From: Paenibacillus tuaregi
Lineage (GTDB): Bacteria > Bacillota > Bacilli > Paenibacillales > Paenibacillaceae
Assembly (NCBI RefSeq): GCF_900086655.1
Contig: NZ_LT575476.1
Span: forward strand, 587,664-651,663
Reading direction: 5' to 3'
Length of the DNA: 64,000 nucleotides
Below the pieces are notes generated by a model. It did no database searches. It was not told the DNA's origin and worked only from the letters and a program-made list of their open reading frames with translations. Made by a program: the position numbers and the translations under genes. Below, one piece after another: positions 50,768 through 60,014 of the stretch. Positions within the stretch are counted from its first letter, which is position 1. Each line of letters opens with the position of its first letter.

Positions 50768-51634
50768 ATGGCAAAGCGCCGAATTGCTTTTTATCTGATG
50801 ACTATACCGGCTCTCGTGCTGTTCTTTGTCTTTCACACGTTCCCGGCCATCCGTGGGATTTATTACTCCTTCACGAACTGGGACGGCTTCAGTGACAACT
50901 TCGATTTCGTCGGTTTTAAGAATTATGCGAACATCTTCAAGGATGAGAATGTGCTGAACTCCTATCTGTTCACATTCAAATACGCCATTGTGGTCACTAT
51001 TCTGATCAATGTGTTGAGTCTGCTGATTGCGCTTGGGCTGAACGCCAAGATCAAGTTCAAAAACTTCTTCCGCGGTGTCTATTTTCTGCCGAATATCCTG
51101 AGCGTCCTGATTGTCGGTTTCATCTTCAACTATATCTTTGCGAATGTGCTGCCTGTTCTGGGCAGTAAGCTGGGAAGCTCATTTCTGTCCAGCAATATTC
51201 TCGGGAATGAGAATTGGGCCTGGATCGGAATCGTCATCGTAGGGGTATGGCAGGGGATCGCCTTCAATACGATTCTGTACCTGGCTGGCCTACAGACCAT
51301 ACCCAAGGACTTGTATGAGGCCTCGAGCCTGGATGGTGCAAGCCGCTGGAGAGAGTTCTGGAGCATCACCTTCCCGCTGTTGGCTTCTTTCTTCACCATT
51401 AACATGGTGCTGGCAATGAAGGGAGCGCTCATGGTCTTCGACCAGATCGTAGCGCTGACAGGCGGCGGCCCGGGCCGAGCAACCCAGTCTATCTCGCTGC
51501 TGATCTATACAGGCGGATTTCAAGGCGGAGAATTCGCTTATCAGTCCGCGAACGCGGTAATCTACTTCATTGTGATCATCGTTATCTCCGTACTGCAGCT
51601 GAAATTTCTACAAAAACGGGAGATGGAAATGTGA
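50768..51634 (+). CDS. ABC sugar permease, MalF/UgpA-like
   Basis: Inner-membrane subunit of 288 residues with six helices and the EAA loop EASSLDGASRWREFWSITFPLL that docks the ATPase. ATG 50768 follows GGGGAGGG; the upstream in-frame ATG overlaps the intercistronic hairpin. No ATPase gene is in the cluster, so a shared MsmX-type ATPase encoded elsewhere is expected. Its stop overlaps the start of the next gene. Confidence 0.92.
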   Translation: MAKRRIAFYLMTIPALVLFFVFHTFPAIRGIYYSFTNWDGFSDNFDFVGFKNYANIFKDENVLNSYLFTFKYAIVVTILINVLSLLIALGLNAKIKFKNFFRGVYFLPNILSVLIVGFIFNYIFANVLPVLGSKLGSSFLSSNILGNENWAWIGIVIVGVWQGIAFNTILYLAGLQTIPKDLYEASSLDGASRWREFWSITFPLLASFFTINMVLAMKGALMVFDQIVALTGGGPGRATQSISLLIYTGGFQGGEFAYQSANAVIYFIVIIVISVLQLKFLQKREMEM

Positions 51635-52452
51635 TGAGAAAATCAACGAATTGGCCGGTAACTGCCCTTATTGCGCTGGGATCTCTGCTCATTCTATTCC
51701 CGCTCTATATTACCGTCAGCATTGCACTTAAGAACCCGGAGGAGATGGCCCGCTCGCTGTTCGCGCTGCCGACGGGGCTGCACTTCGAGAACTTCAAGAA
51801 CGCGATTGAGGCGACGGATTTCTTCACAGCCTTTAAGAACAGCGCCGTGGTTACAGCTGTCTCGGTTCTGTTCATCCTGCTGACGAATTCCATGGTCTCG
51901 TATGCTATTGCGAGAAACATGAACAAGAAGTTTTTCAAGGGCTTGTACTTTTACTTTATCAGCGCGATGTTTATCCCGTTTCAGATCATCATGCTTCCGG
52001 TTGTGAAGGAAACCACCGACCTCAACATGAACAACATCCCGGGTCTGATTGTTCTGTACGTGGTTTACGGTTTGGCCTTTAATGTATTTGTGTATGTAGG
52101 TTATATCCGCTCCATTCCTTATGAGCTGGAAGAAGCGGCTACGGTAGACGGGGCATCGACCTGGGGAACGTTCTGGAGAATTATTTTCCCGCTGCTGGCT
52201 CCAATCAATGCCACCATCGGAATTCTGTCCTGTCTGTCTTCTTGGAATGACTTCCTGCTGCCGCTCGTTCTGCTGGGCGATCAGGACTCGTATACCCTTC
52301 CGCTTGTGCAGTATGTATTCCAGGGACAGTTCAGCACCGACTTCAACCTTGCATTTGCTTCTTATCTGCTGGCACTTGCGCCGATGGTGATTGTATACTT
52401 ATTCGCCCAGAAATGGATTATCAACGGAATTACCCAGGGGGCTATCAAATAA
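51634..52452 (+). CDS. ABC sugar permease, MalG/UgpE-like
   Basis: Second permease subunit, 272 residues, six helices, with EAA loop EAATVDGASTWGTFWRIIFPLLAP. The start ATG 51634 overlaps the stop of the previous gene (TGATG); a GTG one codon before is equally possible. It forms the channel with the MalF-like subunit. Confidence 0.92.
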   Translation: MRKSTNWPVTALIALGSLLILFPLYITVSIALKNPEEMARSLFALPTGLHFENFKNAIEATDFFTAFKNSAVVTAVSVLFILLTNSMVSYAIARNMNKKFFKGLYFYFISAMFIPFQIIMLPVVKETTDLNMNNIPGLIVLYVVYGLAFNVFVYVGYIRSIPYELEEAATVDGASTWGTFWRIIFPLLAPINATIGILSCLSSWNDFLLPLVLLGDQDSYTLPLVQYVFQGQFSTDFNLAFASYLLALAPMVIVYLFAQKWIINGITQGAIK

Positions 52453-52505
52453 GCCTGTTATGGTGCTAGGAGAGACAACTATATATGGATAGAGGAGAAT
52501 GAACG

Positions 52506-54191
52506 ATGGAGAGACAATGGTGGAAAGAAAGCGTTGTGTATCAAATTTATCCCCGGAGCTTCATGGACAGCAACGGAGACGGGATCGGCGATCTTCAGGG
52601 GATTATCAGCAAGCTGGATTATTTGAAAACGCTGGGAATCGACGTGGTATGGCTCTCCCCGGTCTATGAATCCCCGAATGACGATAACGGCTATGATATC
52701 AGCAATTATCAGGCTATTATGGATGAGTTCGGCACGATTGAGGACTGGGAGGAGCTGCTGCACGGGCTTCATGAACGCGGTATGAAGCTGATTATGGACC
52801 TGGTGGTCAATCACTCTTCCGATGAACATAAGTGGTTTGTAGAGTCCCGCAAGTCCAAGGACAACCCTTACCGTGATTATTATATATGGCGCCCCGGCAA
52901 GGATGGACGGGAGCCAAACAACTGGGGCTCTTTCTTTAGCGGCTCCGCCTGGGAATATGACAAGACGACGGATGAATATTATTTGCACTTGTTCTCCCGC
53001 AAGCAGCCGGACTTAAACTGGGAGAATCCGAAGGTCCGCAAGGAAGTTTACGACATGATGACCTGGTGGCTGGATAAAGGCATCGACGGCTTCCGTATGG
53101 ATGTGATCAACCTGATCTCCAAAGTGCAGGAGCTGCCGGATGCCGAAGGGCCGGAGGGGCAGTATCATTTTGGCGGCAAAAACTTCGTCAACGGTCCGCG
53201 CATTCATGAGTTCCTGCAGGAGATGAACCGTGAGGTGCTCTCGAAATATGACGTGATGACCGTCGGAGAGACGGTTGATGTGACACCGGAAGATGCGGCC
53301 TTGTTCGTGGGCAAGGACCGGGGAGAGCTGAACATGGTGTTCCAGTTCGAGCTGATGGGCATCGACAGCGGGCCGACCGGCAAATGGGAGGTTACTCCAT
53401 GGACACTGGCCGACTTCAAGCGGGTAATGACCAAGTGGCAGACCGCTCTTCAGGGCAACGGCTGGAACAGCCTGTACCTGAACAACCATGACCAGCCCCG
53501 GATGATCTCCCGCTTTGGGAATGATTCAAATCCACAGCTTCATAACGTGTCCGGCAAGATGCTGGCAACTCTGCTTCACACACTCCAGGGCACCCCTTAT
53601 ATCTATCAAGGGGAAGAGCTTGGGATGACCAATGTGCGTTTTGAATCGATTGAGGATTACAAGGATATCGAAATTCTTAATATGCACAAGGAATATATCG
53701 CGGCTGGCAAGGATGAGAAATCGATTATGGAGTCCATCTACAGCAAAGGCCGGGATAACGCACGGACTCCGATGCAGTGGAACGGCGGGCCTCAGGCTGG
53801 ATTCACTACAGGTACTCCATGGATTACCCTGAATCCGAATTACAAGGAGATTAATGCGGAGAAGGCTATGGCTGATCCGAATTCGATCTTCCATTATTAT
53901 AGAAGGTTGATTCAGCTTCGCAAGCAGCATGAAGTCATCGTCTATGGCGATTACCAGATTCTCTGTGAGGAAGATAAGCAGGTTTATGCATATCTTCGTA
54001 CGCTGGGAGACGACAAGCTGCTGGTTGTGTTGAACTTCTATGAGGAACCGGCTAAATTCGAGCTGCCTGAGCAGATCACCTTCTCAAGCCAAGAGCTGCT
54101 GATCAGCAACTATGATGTTCAACCGGGTTCAGATATCCGGCAGTTCGAGCTGCGTCCTTATGAAGCCAGGGTCTACAAGCTTCAGGGATAG
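52506..54191 (+). CDS. Alpha-glucosidase / oligo-1,6-glucosidase (GH13)
   Basis: Cytoplasmic glycosidase of 561 residues, the usual length of GH13 subfamily 31. The conserved regions are present: DLVVNHSSDEH (I), GFRMDVINLISK (II, nucleophile Asp), VGETVDV (III, acid Glu) and LNNHDQPR (IV). No signal peptide. It would hydrolyse the imported (iso)malto-oligosaccharides to glucose. GAGGAG precedes the ATG. Last gene of the operon before a terminator. Confidence 0.93.
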   Translation: MERQWWKESVVYQIYPRSFMDSNGDGIGDLQGIISKLDYLKTLGIDVVWLSPVYESPNDDNGYDISNYQAIMDEFGTIEDWEELLHGLHERGMKLIMDLVVNHSSDEHKWFVESRKSKDNPYRDYYIWRPGKDGREPNNWGSFFSGSAWEYDKTTDEYYLHLFSRKQPDLNWENPKVRKEVYDMMTWWLDKGIDGFRMDVINLISKVQELPDAEGPEGQYHFGGKNFVNGPRIHEFLQEMNREVLSKYDVMTVGETVDVTPEDAALFVGKDRGELNMVFQFELMGIDSGPTGKWEVTPWTLADFKRVMTKWQTALQGNGWNSLYLNNHDQPRMISRFGNDSNPQLHNVSGKMLATLLHTLQGTPYIYQGEELGMTNVRFESIEDYKDIEILNMHKEYIAAGKDEKSIMESIYSKGRDNARTPMQWNGGPQAGFTTGTPWITLNPNYKEINAEKAMADPNSIFHYYRRLIQLRKQHEVIVYGDYQILCEEDKQVYAYLRTLGDDKLLVVLNFYEEPAKFELPEQITFSSQELLISNYDVQPGSDIRQFELRPYEARVYKLQG

Positions 54192-54215
54192 CAATGGTTG
54201 ACTTATAGCTGATAC

Positions 54216-54263
54216 GCCTGCGCCTTTAGATGTCTTCGGATGGATAGGGCGCAGGCTTTTTTA
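54216..54263 (+). terminator. Intrinsic terminator after the glucosidase gene
   Basis: GCCTGCGCC pairs with GGCGCAGGC around a 23-nt loop, followed by TTTTTTAA. Confidence 0.88.
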
Positions 54264-54437
54264 ATCATAGGAATTCTACCGATCCAAGCCGTCAAATGCA
54301 GAATAGGGATAGTCTATTCTCGTTTATCACAAAATGAGGTATGCTGAGTAGAACAGGAAAATTCAGGATGTAGGCCCGTATCATTGCTGGCTGGGATGAA
54401 TGAAAAGAATAGAGATGAAGTAAGAAGGAATGCATAT

Positions 54438-55442
54438 ATGAATCCAACGATTAAAGATGTGGCCAAGAAGGCGAATGTGTCTATTGCGACGGTATCCCGG
54501 GTTCTGAACAACTTGACAGGATACTCGGACAAGACCAAGCAGAAGGTGCTGCGTACTATTGAGGAAATGGGCTATCAGCCGAACGCTATTGCCCGGGGAC
54601 TTATCAATAAACGCACCCAGACGATCGGTGTTCTGTTCCCTAACGTATCCAGCTCCTTTTCCTCTGCAATTTTGCACGGGGTGGAGGAGTTCGCCCATAT
54701 TCATAATTACAGTGTTGTGGTATGCAACACAGATGAAGACGGAAAGCGGACACTGAAATGTCTGCAGGTGCTTCGGGAGAAGCAGGTGGACGGGATTGTA
54801 TTCTCTAGTGAGGTGCTTAAGGAAGAATATTATCAGGCTATGGAAGCGATGAGAATTCCTGTGGTGCTGGTCTCCTCGGAGACAGAGATCCCTTCCGTGC
54901 CCTATGTTAAAGTGGATGACCGGCGTGCCGCTTACGAGGCTGTGGAATATCTGATTCATAAGGGCCATAAGCATATCGCCATGATCAGTGGCAGCGAGGC
55001 TGACCCTATTGCAGGGCTTCCCAGAATTGAAGGATATATGAAAGCGCTAGCAGACCATGATATCCCATTCCGGCAGGAATATATGTTTTATGGGGATTTC
55101 GGGTTCGACAGCGGATGCGCAGCTGCGGAGCAGTTGTTCGTTAAAGCGCCCGGCTGCACGGCGGTGTTTGCTGCGAGTGATGAGATGGCTATTGGGGTGC
55201 TGTCCATGGCTGCCCGGCATGGGGTCCGGGTTCCCGATGATTTATCGGTAATTGGCTATGATAACGTGAAACTGGCGGAAATGGTTGTTCCGCCGCTTAC
55301 AACCGTGAACCAGCCGCTTATTGAGATGGGAAGTGAGGCCTGCCAGAAGCTGATTTATATGATCGAGACCGGGGAGGCTGCCAAGCATACAACGGTTCCT
55401 CACCATATCGTGGAGCGACAGACTGTGCGTGCACTTGATTAA
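54438..55442 (+). CDS. LacI family transcriptional regulator
   Basis: A 334-residue repressor with the LacI helix-turn-helix (TIKDVAKKANVSIATVSRVLNNLTGYSDKTKQKV, 3-37) and a periplasmic-binding-protein-like effector domain. ATG 54438 gives the canonical start; the in-frame TTG/ATG at 54384 would add 18 residues. It probably binds the three palindromes before the sugar operon. The gene has its own transcript after the glucosidase terminator; no promoter hexamers were convincing. Confidence 0.92.
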   Translation: MNPTIKDVAKKANVSIATVSRVLNNLTGYSDKTKQKVLRTIEEMGYQPNAIARGLINKRTQTIGVLFPNVSSSFSSAILHGVEEFAHIHNYSVVVCNTDEDGKRTLKCLQVLREKQVDGIVFSSEVLKEEYYQAMEAMRIPVVLVSSETEIPSVPYVKVDDRRAAYEAVEYLIHKGHKHIAMISGSEADPIAGLPRIEGYMKALADHDIPFRQEYMFYGDFGFDSGCAAAEQLFVKAPGCTAVFAASDEMAIGVLSMAARHGVRVPDDLSVIGYDNVKLAEMVVPPLTTVNQPLIEMGSEACQKLIYMIETGEAAKHTTVPHHIVERQTVRALD

Positions 55443-55514
55443 AAATACCCATGCTCTGGTACTGGCCTAACCTGCCCTATTGGTGTATGGTTGTTACCAG
55501 AGGTGTTTAATATC

Positions 55515-56390
55515 ATGAATTATTTAATTGGTCTCTTATGTTTGATTTGGGGTTACAACTGGGTATTTATGAAGCTGGCGGGTGATGTGTTCCCTCCGGT
55601 GCTGTTTGCAGGCTACCGCTTTGCCTTAGGAGCCGCAGTGCTTCTGTTGGTATGCTGGTTCAAGAAAGTGCCGCTTCCGCGCGGGAAAGACATGCTGTGG
55701 TACTTGATCTGTGGTCTGCTGCAGACGATGTATTTCAATCTGGCTATCCAGCTGTCTCTGGTAGATCTCAGCGCAGGCTTGACTTCTGTGCTTACGTACA
55801 GCATGCCGCTCTGGCTGACGTTGATGGCTCACTACTGGCTGCCCGGCGAACGGCTGCAGCTTCGCAAGCTGGTGGGCGTTATCGTGGGGATTGCCGGTCT
55901 GTTCATCGCCATGGATGCGCATCTTGGGGGAACCACGGGAGCCATGCTGCTCGCGGTGTCTTCCGGATTGTCCTGGGCGCTGTCCAATCTGATCATCAAG
56001 AAAAAGCTGAGCCAATGTGATATGCTTCAGTTTACGACTTGGCAGATGGTGGCTGGGGCCGCAGGGCTGCTGCTGTATTCCTTCGCTTTCGAGCATGGGG
56101 AGAGTCATTGGGGTCTGATGCCTGTCGTATACGTTGTATTCGCTGGGGTGATTGGCTCCGCTCTCGCTTTTGTCATGTGGTCGTATATTTTGTCCAAGGT
56201 TGAAGCCAGCAAGGCTTCTATCTCGCTGCTGCTGGTTCCGGTCGTCGGTGTTATCTCCGGGTGTCTGGTGCTGCATGAAAGCCTTACCTGGTTTATGGTG
56301 GCTGGCATGGGGATGGTGCTGATGGGCATCTGGCTTGTTAATGGTAAATCCAAGAAAGCTGCAAGCGCACCAGCGAGTATCGCGGATTAG
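55515..56390 (+). CDS. EamA (DMT) family transporter
   Basis: Ten-helix transporter of 291 residues with two EamA repeats (LIGLLCLIWGYNWVFMKLAGDVFPPVLFAGYRF and MLLAVSSGLSWALSNLIIKK). Probable metabolite exporter. ATG 55515 has AGAGGTG about 10 nt upstream and is preferred to TTG 55491. Confidence 0.9.
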   Translation: MNYLIGLLCLIWGYNWVFMKLAGDVFPPVLFAGYRFALGAAVLLLVCWFKKVPLPRGKDMLWYLICGLLQTMYFNLAIQLSLVDLSAGLTSVLTYSMPLWLTLMAHYWLPGERLQLRKLVGVIVGIAGLFIAMDAHLGGTTGAMLLAVSSGLSWALSNLIIKKKLSQCDMLQFTTWQMVAGAAGLLLYSFAFEHGESHWGLMPVVYVVFAGVIGSALAFVMWSYILSKVEASKASISLLLVPVVGVISGCLVLHESLTWFMVAGMGMVLMGIWLVNGKSKKAASAPASIAD

Positions 56391-56433
56391 CCTATAGGCA
56401 GATCCGGTTGGTGCAGGGTATATTGAATGTACA

Positions 56434-56496
56434 AAAGAAGCCTTCCTTTGTCATGGTTGCCAGATACCTCCATGTTCCCAAGGACGGCTTCTTTTT
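56434..56496 (+). terminator. Long-stem terminator after the EamA gene
   Basis: AAAGAAGCCttCCTT pairs with AAGGacGGCTTCTTT around a long loop, followed by TTTAATT. Confidence 0.75.
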
Positions 56497-56616
56497 AATT
56501 CAAGAAATCGTAAAACCAACAGCTCCTTATTTTTTTGAACTCCATATTGTGGGATGCGCCAGTGGAGTGTTAAGGTTAAAAGAGCGGGTATTCCATAGGA
56601 ACAGGACGGGGAAATA

Positions 56617-57321
56617 TTGAGTAATAAAGTGCTGTTAGTTGAAGATGACCTGTCGATTAGCGAGATGGTCAGAGACTATCTGCTGCGGGAGGGGTATGAC
56701 GTAACCGCGGTGTTCGACGGGATTGAAGCCGAGACTGCCTTTAAGCAGGGCAGCTATGATCTCATTCTCCTGGATCTGATGCTGCCGGGGCGTAGCGGTA
56801 CAGATGTGCTTCAATTGATCCGGAACCAGAGTCTGGTGCCGGTTCTGATCATGTCTGCTAAGGATGGCGATGTGGATAAGGCCCTCGGTCTCGGCTTTGG
56901 AGCCGATGACTACATTACCAAGCCGTTCTCGATGGTTGAGCTGGCGGCAAGAGTGAAGGCGGCCATTAGGCGGGCAGGCTACCCTGCTGTGGCGGAACGG
57001 CAGAACGCGGCTGCTGGCCGGCTCGTTCATCTGGGGGAGCTTACATTGGACCTGGACAATTTTGCAGTAACGAAGAAGGGGCAGGAAGTCAAGCTGACCG
57101 CCAAGGAATTTGGCATTCTTAAGCTGTTCGCGACAAACCCTGGCAGGGTCTTCACGAAGTCCCAGGTCTATGGATTTGTCTGGAACGAAGACTACTACGG
57201 GGATGAGAACGTCATTAATGTACATATGCGGAGACTGCGGGAGAAGATTGAAGACGATCCTTCACATCCGAAATATATCGTGACTCTGTGGGGAATCGGC
57301 TACAAGCTGGGGGAATTCTGA
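56617..57321 (+). CDS. Response regulator, OmpR family (YcbL-like)
   Basis: A 234-residue regulator. Receiver with VEDDLS, phospho-Asp in LLDLMLPG, MSAKD and YITKPF; winged helix with LTAKEFGILKLFATNPGRVFTKSQVYGFVWNEDYYGDENVINVHMRRLREKI. TTG 56617 follows a weak GGGG site. It is followed at once by a histidine kinase, then an ABC ATPase and permease, the layout of YcbL-YcbM-YcbN-YcbO in B. subtilis, which responds to cell-envelope stress or antimicrobial peptides. Confidence 0.9.
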   Translation: MSNKVLLVEDDLSISEMVRDYLLREGYDVTAVFDGIEAETAFKQGSYDLILLDLMLPGRSGTDVLQLIRNQSLVPVLIMSAKDGDVDKALGLGFGADDYITKPFSMVELAARVKAAIRRAGYPAVAERQNAAAGRLVHLGELTLDLDNFAVTKKGQEVKLTAKEFGILKLFATNPGRVFTKSQVYGFVWNEDYYGDENVINVHMRRLREKIEDDPSHPKYIVTLWGIGYKLGEF

Positions 57322-57322
57322 G

Positions 57323-58258
57323 ATGGTGGCGCTGCTATCTGTATTTGTGGCGCTTCTCTTAGCCGGGCTTGTTCTGCAAATGATGAAGAACAGGCAGCGC
57401 TCCAGGGATTTAGTCAAGATTCATGAAGCTCTTAGCAGCCTGAAGGAGTCGGACAGTAATTCGAGTCTGCTGGTATTCACGGACGATAAGCATCTTCAGC
57501 AGCTTCTTAATGATATGAACCGGCTTATTAATGACACCTATCAGGTGAGCATCACCCAGAGAAAATTGGAGCAGTCTATGCGCAAAATGCTCTCCAACAT
57601 TTCGCACGACCTGAAGACACCGCTTACGGTCGTACTTGGCTCCATTGAGACTGTGATACAGGACGAGCGGTTGACTGATGCAGAGCGGGACAAGCTGCTG
57701 CGTAAGGTCCATGGCAAGGCAGAGGAAGTGCTGGAGCTGATCAACAAGTTCTTTGATCTGGCCAAGCTTGAATCGGGAGACAAGCAGCTGCCGTTATCCC
57801 CGGTCAATGTGGGGGAGCTGTGCCGACGGAGTATTCTCTCCTTCTACGACCTGATTGTGACGGAAGGGATGGAGGTTAGTCTTAAGATTCCTGAGAATCC
57901 AGTAGTCGCATTGGCTAATGAGGAGGCCCTGAACAGGGTCATGAATAACCTGATCTCCAATGCAATCCGCTATGGAAACGAAGGAAAGATCATCGGGCTG
58001 AATGTGGAGGCTCTGGAATCCGAGATTGTCATTGAAGTATGGGACCGGGGAAGGGGCATCAAGGAGAGCGATCAGGACAAAGTGTTCGAGCGGATGTACA
58101 CCCTGGATGATTCGAGAAACAAGTCCTATGAGGGAAGCGGATTGGGACTGACAATCACGAAGCGGCTGGTGGAACAGTTGGAAGGGAGCATCTCCCTGAG
58201 GAGCAGACCGTATAAGCGCACAGTATTCAGTATCCGAATCCCCAGGATGAGAGTGTAG
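57323..58258 (+). CDS. Intramembrane-type sensor histidine kinase (YcbM-like)
   Basis: A 311-residue kinase with a single N-terminal membrane helix (about 2-22) and no outer domain. HisKA: MLSNISHDLKTPLTVVLGSIETV; HATPase: NNLISNAIRYG, DRGRGIKESDQDKVF and GSGLGLTITKRLV. With so little outside, the signal must be sensed in or through the membrane, probably with the linked ABC transporter. It starts just after the regulator stop. Confidence 0.9.
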   Translation: MVALLSVFVALLLAGLVLQMMKNRQRSRDLVKIHEALSSLKESDSNSSLLVFTDDKHLQQLLNDMNRLINDTYQVSITQRKLEQSMRKMLSNISHDLKTPLTVVLGSIETVIQDERLTDAERDKLLRKVHGKAEEVLELINKFFDLAKLESGDKQLPLSPVNVGELCRRSILSFYDLIVTEGMEVSLKIPENPVVALANEEALNRVMNNLISNAIRYGNEGKIIGLNVEALESEIVIEVWDRGRGIKESDQDKVFERMYTLDDSRNKSYEGSGLGLTITKRLVEQLEGSISLRSRPYKRTVFSIRIPRMRV

Positions 58259-58390
58259 CTATCTATACTTAAGAATTATGTAAGAATCGATTAATAAAAA
58301 AGAGAATTCCGCTCCTTAAAATGTAAGTATAGAGACCAGCGGCTGCGGTGCTGCTACGGCCTAAGAGAATCAACGAAGGAGACAGGAAAA
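58259..58390 (+). promoter_or_regulatory. Control region of the ABC genes with an 11-bp direct repeat
   Basis: TAAGAAT occurs at 58270-58276 and again at 58281-58287, an 11-bp period that suits a dimer of an OmpR-type regulator. It lies about 115 nt before the ATPase gene, so the regulator at 56617 probably activates the ABC genes separately. Confidence 0.55.
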
Positions 58391-59314
58391 ATGACATACA
58401 TTCTTAAAACCAGCCATTTGACCAAAACTTTTCAAGGCAAAGATGTTGTCCAGGATGTGAGCATGAAGCTTACACAAGGGGAAATCTACGGATTCCTCGG
58501 GCCTAACGGAGCGGGCAAAACAACCGTTATGAAGATGATTACGAACCTGATCAAGCCGACAGGGGGAGAAATTGAACTGTTTGGGGAGAAGCTAAGCGAG
58601 GACTCTTTCCAGGTTCTTAAGCGGATCGGGAGCATTATCGAGTATCCGTTCTTCTATGAGCGGTTAACCGCTCAGGATAATCTGGACCTGCACTGCGAGT
58701 ATATGGGATTCTACGACAAGAAAGCGGTGAAGGATGCGCTGGAACTGGTGAACCTGCAGAACCTGGGGAAGAAACCGGTGAAGGATTTCTCCCTTGGGAT
58801 GAAGCAGCGTCTGGGCATTGCCAGAGCGGTGATTACCAAACCTGATCTGCTGATTCTCGATGAGCCGATCAACGGGCTGGACCCGGTGGGAATTAAGGAA
58901 ATGCGTGATCTATTCAAGATGCTCAGCCAACAGTTCGGAATAACCCTGCTCGTATCCAGCCATATTCTGGGCGAGATTGAGCAGATTGCCGATACGATCG
59001 GGGTCATCCGTTCCGGGAGGCTCGTAGAGGAAGTGGCGATGAGTTCTATCCGGGATATGAATACGGAATATATCGAGCTGACAACAAGTGATTCCAGAAA
59101 GGCAGCTTATGTGCTGGAGAGCAAGCTGAACATCCTCAATTACAAAGTGGTTAACGAACAGCTTATCCGTATTTATTCAGACGGAATGTCCCGCGGGGAA
59201 CTGGCCAAGGGATTGGTGAATGAGAATGTGGATATTGAATCACTGACGATTAAGAAGAATTCACTTGAGGATTACTTCATGGAGCTTGTTCAAGGAGGTG
59301 AAGGCGTTGCTTAA
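58391..59314 (+). CDS. ABC transporter ATP-binding protein, BcrA/YcbN-like
   Basis: ATPase of 307 residues. Walker A GPNGAGKTT, signature FSLGMKQRLGIARA, Walker B LLILDEPINGLDP, H-loop SSHILGE. The LDEPINGLDP and the C-terminal extension match the bacitracin/lantibiotic resistance group (BcrA). AAGGAGA precedes the ATG. It overlaps the permease start. Confidence 0.92.
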   Translation: MTYILKTSHLTKTFQGKDVVQDVSMKLTQGEIYGFLGPNGAGKTTVMKMITNLIKPTGGEIELFGEKLSEDSFQVLKRIGSIIEYPFFYERLTAQDNLDLHCEYMGFYDKKAVKDALELVNLQNLGKKPVKDFSLGMKQRLGIARAVITKPDLLILDEPINGLDPVGIKEMRDLFKMLSQQFGITLLVSSHILGEIEQIADTIGVIRSGRLVEEVAMSSIRDMNTEYIELTTSDSRKAAYVLESKLNILNYKVVNEQLIRIYSDGMSRGELAKGLVNENVDIESLTIKKNSLEDYFMELVQGGEGVA

Positions 59315-59999
59315 GCTGATCCGATTAGAACTGAAGAAGAACAGAATGGGCGGTTATATCAAAGGTGTGATTATCGCTAATCTGGTGATCATTGCTTTTC
59401 TCTCCTTAGTCTATTATGGTGGAATAGAAGAGATGGATCGCTTATTGCAAACGTATGAGGGACTTTTCGACATGGCCGGGACTATAGTCAAGGTAACCTT
59501 TGTGATCTTCGCATCCGCAATTATGTCGCGGATGATTATCGATGAGTATAAAGCGAAGACGATCCAACTGATGTTCATGTATCCTATCAGCCGCAAGAAA
59601 ATTCTTGCTGCCAAGCTGATGATCATATTTGTATTTACGGTGGTTACCATACTTCTGTCCACTGCCTTTATTGATGCCCTTATCATTGTAGTGGACCGCT
59701 TCTTCAATATTATTGAAGAGCCGCTAACGTCAACTATACTTGCTCAAACCTCTATAAAGGTTTTGATCACTTCGTTGTCTGCTGGCGGGATCAGCCTGAT
59801 TCCCCTATTCTTCGGGATGAGAAAGTACTCTACTCCGGCGACAATTATCTCATCTTTCCTGGTTGTGGGATTAATCTCTTCAAACAACGGCGGCGTAAAC
59901 CTCAGCGATATTATTGCGATTCCTATAACTCTAGGGCTGGTAGGGGTGATCACAGCGTTTCTGACAATCAGGAATGTGAACACCAAAGATGTTATATAA
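59307..59999 (+). CDS. ABC-2 permease, BcrB/YcbO-like
   Basis: A 230-residue membrane protein with six helices, ABC2_membrane type, including MIIDEYKAKTIQLMFMYPISRKKILAAKL, the typical coupling segment. TTG 59307 has AAGGAGGTGA 5 nt upstream and overlaps the end of the ATPase gene; the ATG-type start at 59265 is not served by a site. With the ATPase it would remove or exclude an antimicrobial peptide from the membrane. Confidence 0.85.
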   Translation: MLKLIRLELKKNRMGGYIKGVIIANLVIIAFLSLVYYGGIEEMDRLLQTYEGLFDMAGTIVKVTFVIFASAIMSRMIIDEYKAKTIQLMFMYPISRKKILAAKLMIIFVFTVVTILLSTAFIDALIIVVDRFFNIIEEPLTSTILAQTSIKVLITSLSAGGISLIPLFFGMRKYSTPATIISSFLVVGLISSNNGGVNLSDIIAIPITLGLVGVITAFLTIRNVNTKDVI

Positions 60000-60014
60000 G
60001 AAAGGAACACCTGG

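Noticed and set aside
56408..56620. 70-codon forward frame before the YcbL-like regulator
   Set aside because: It spans the long terminator hairpin at 56434-56496 and has no ribosome site; hairpin arms explain the open frame.
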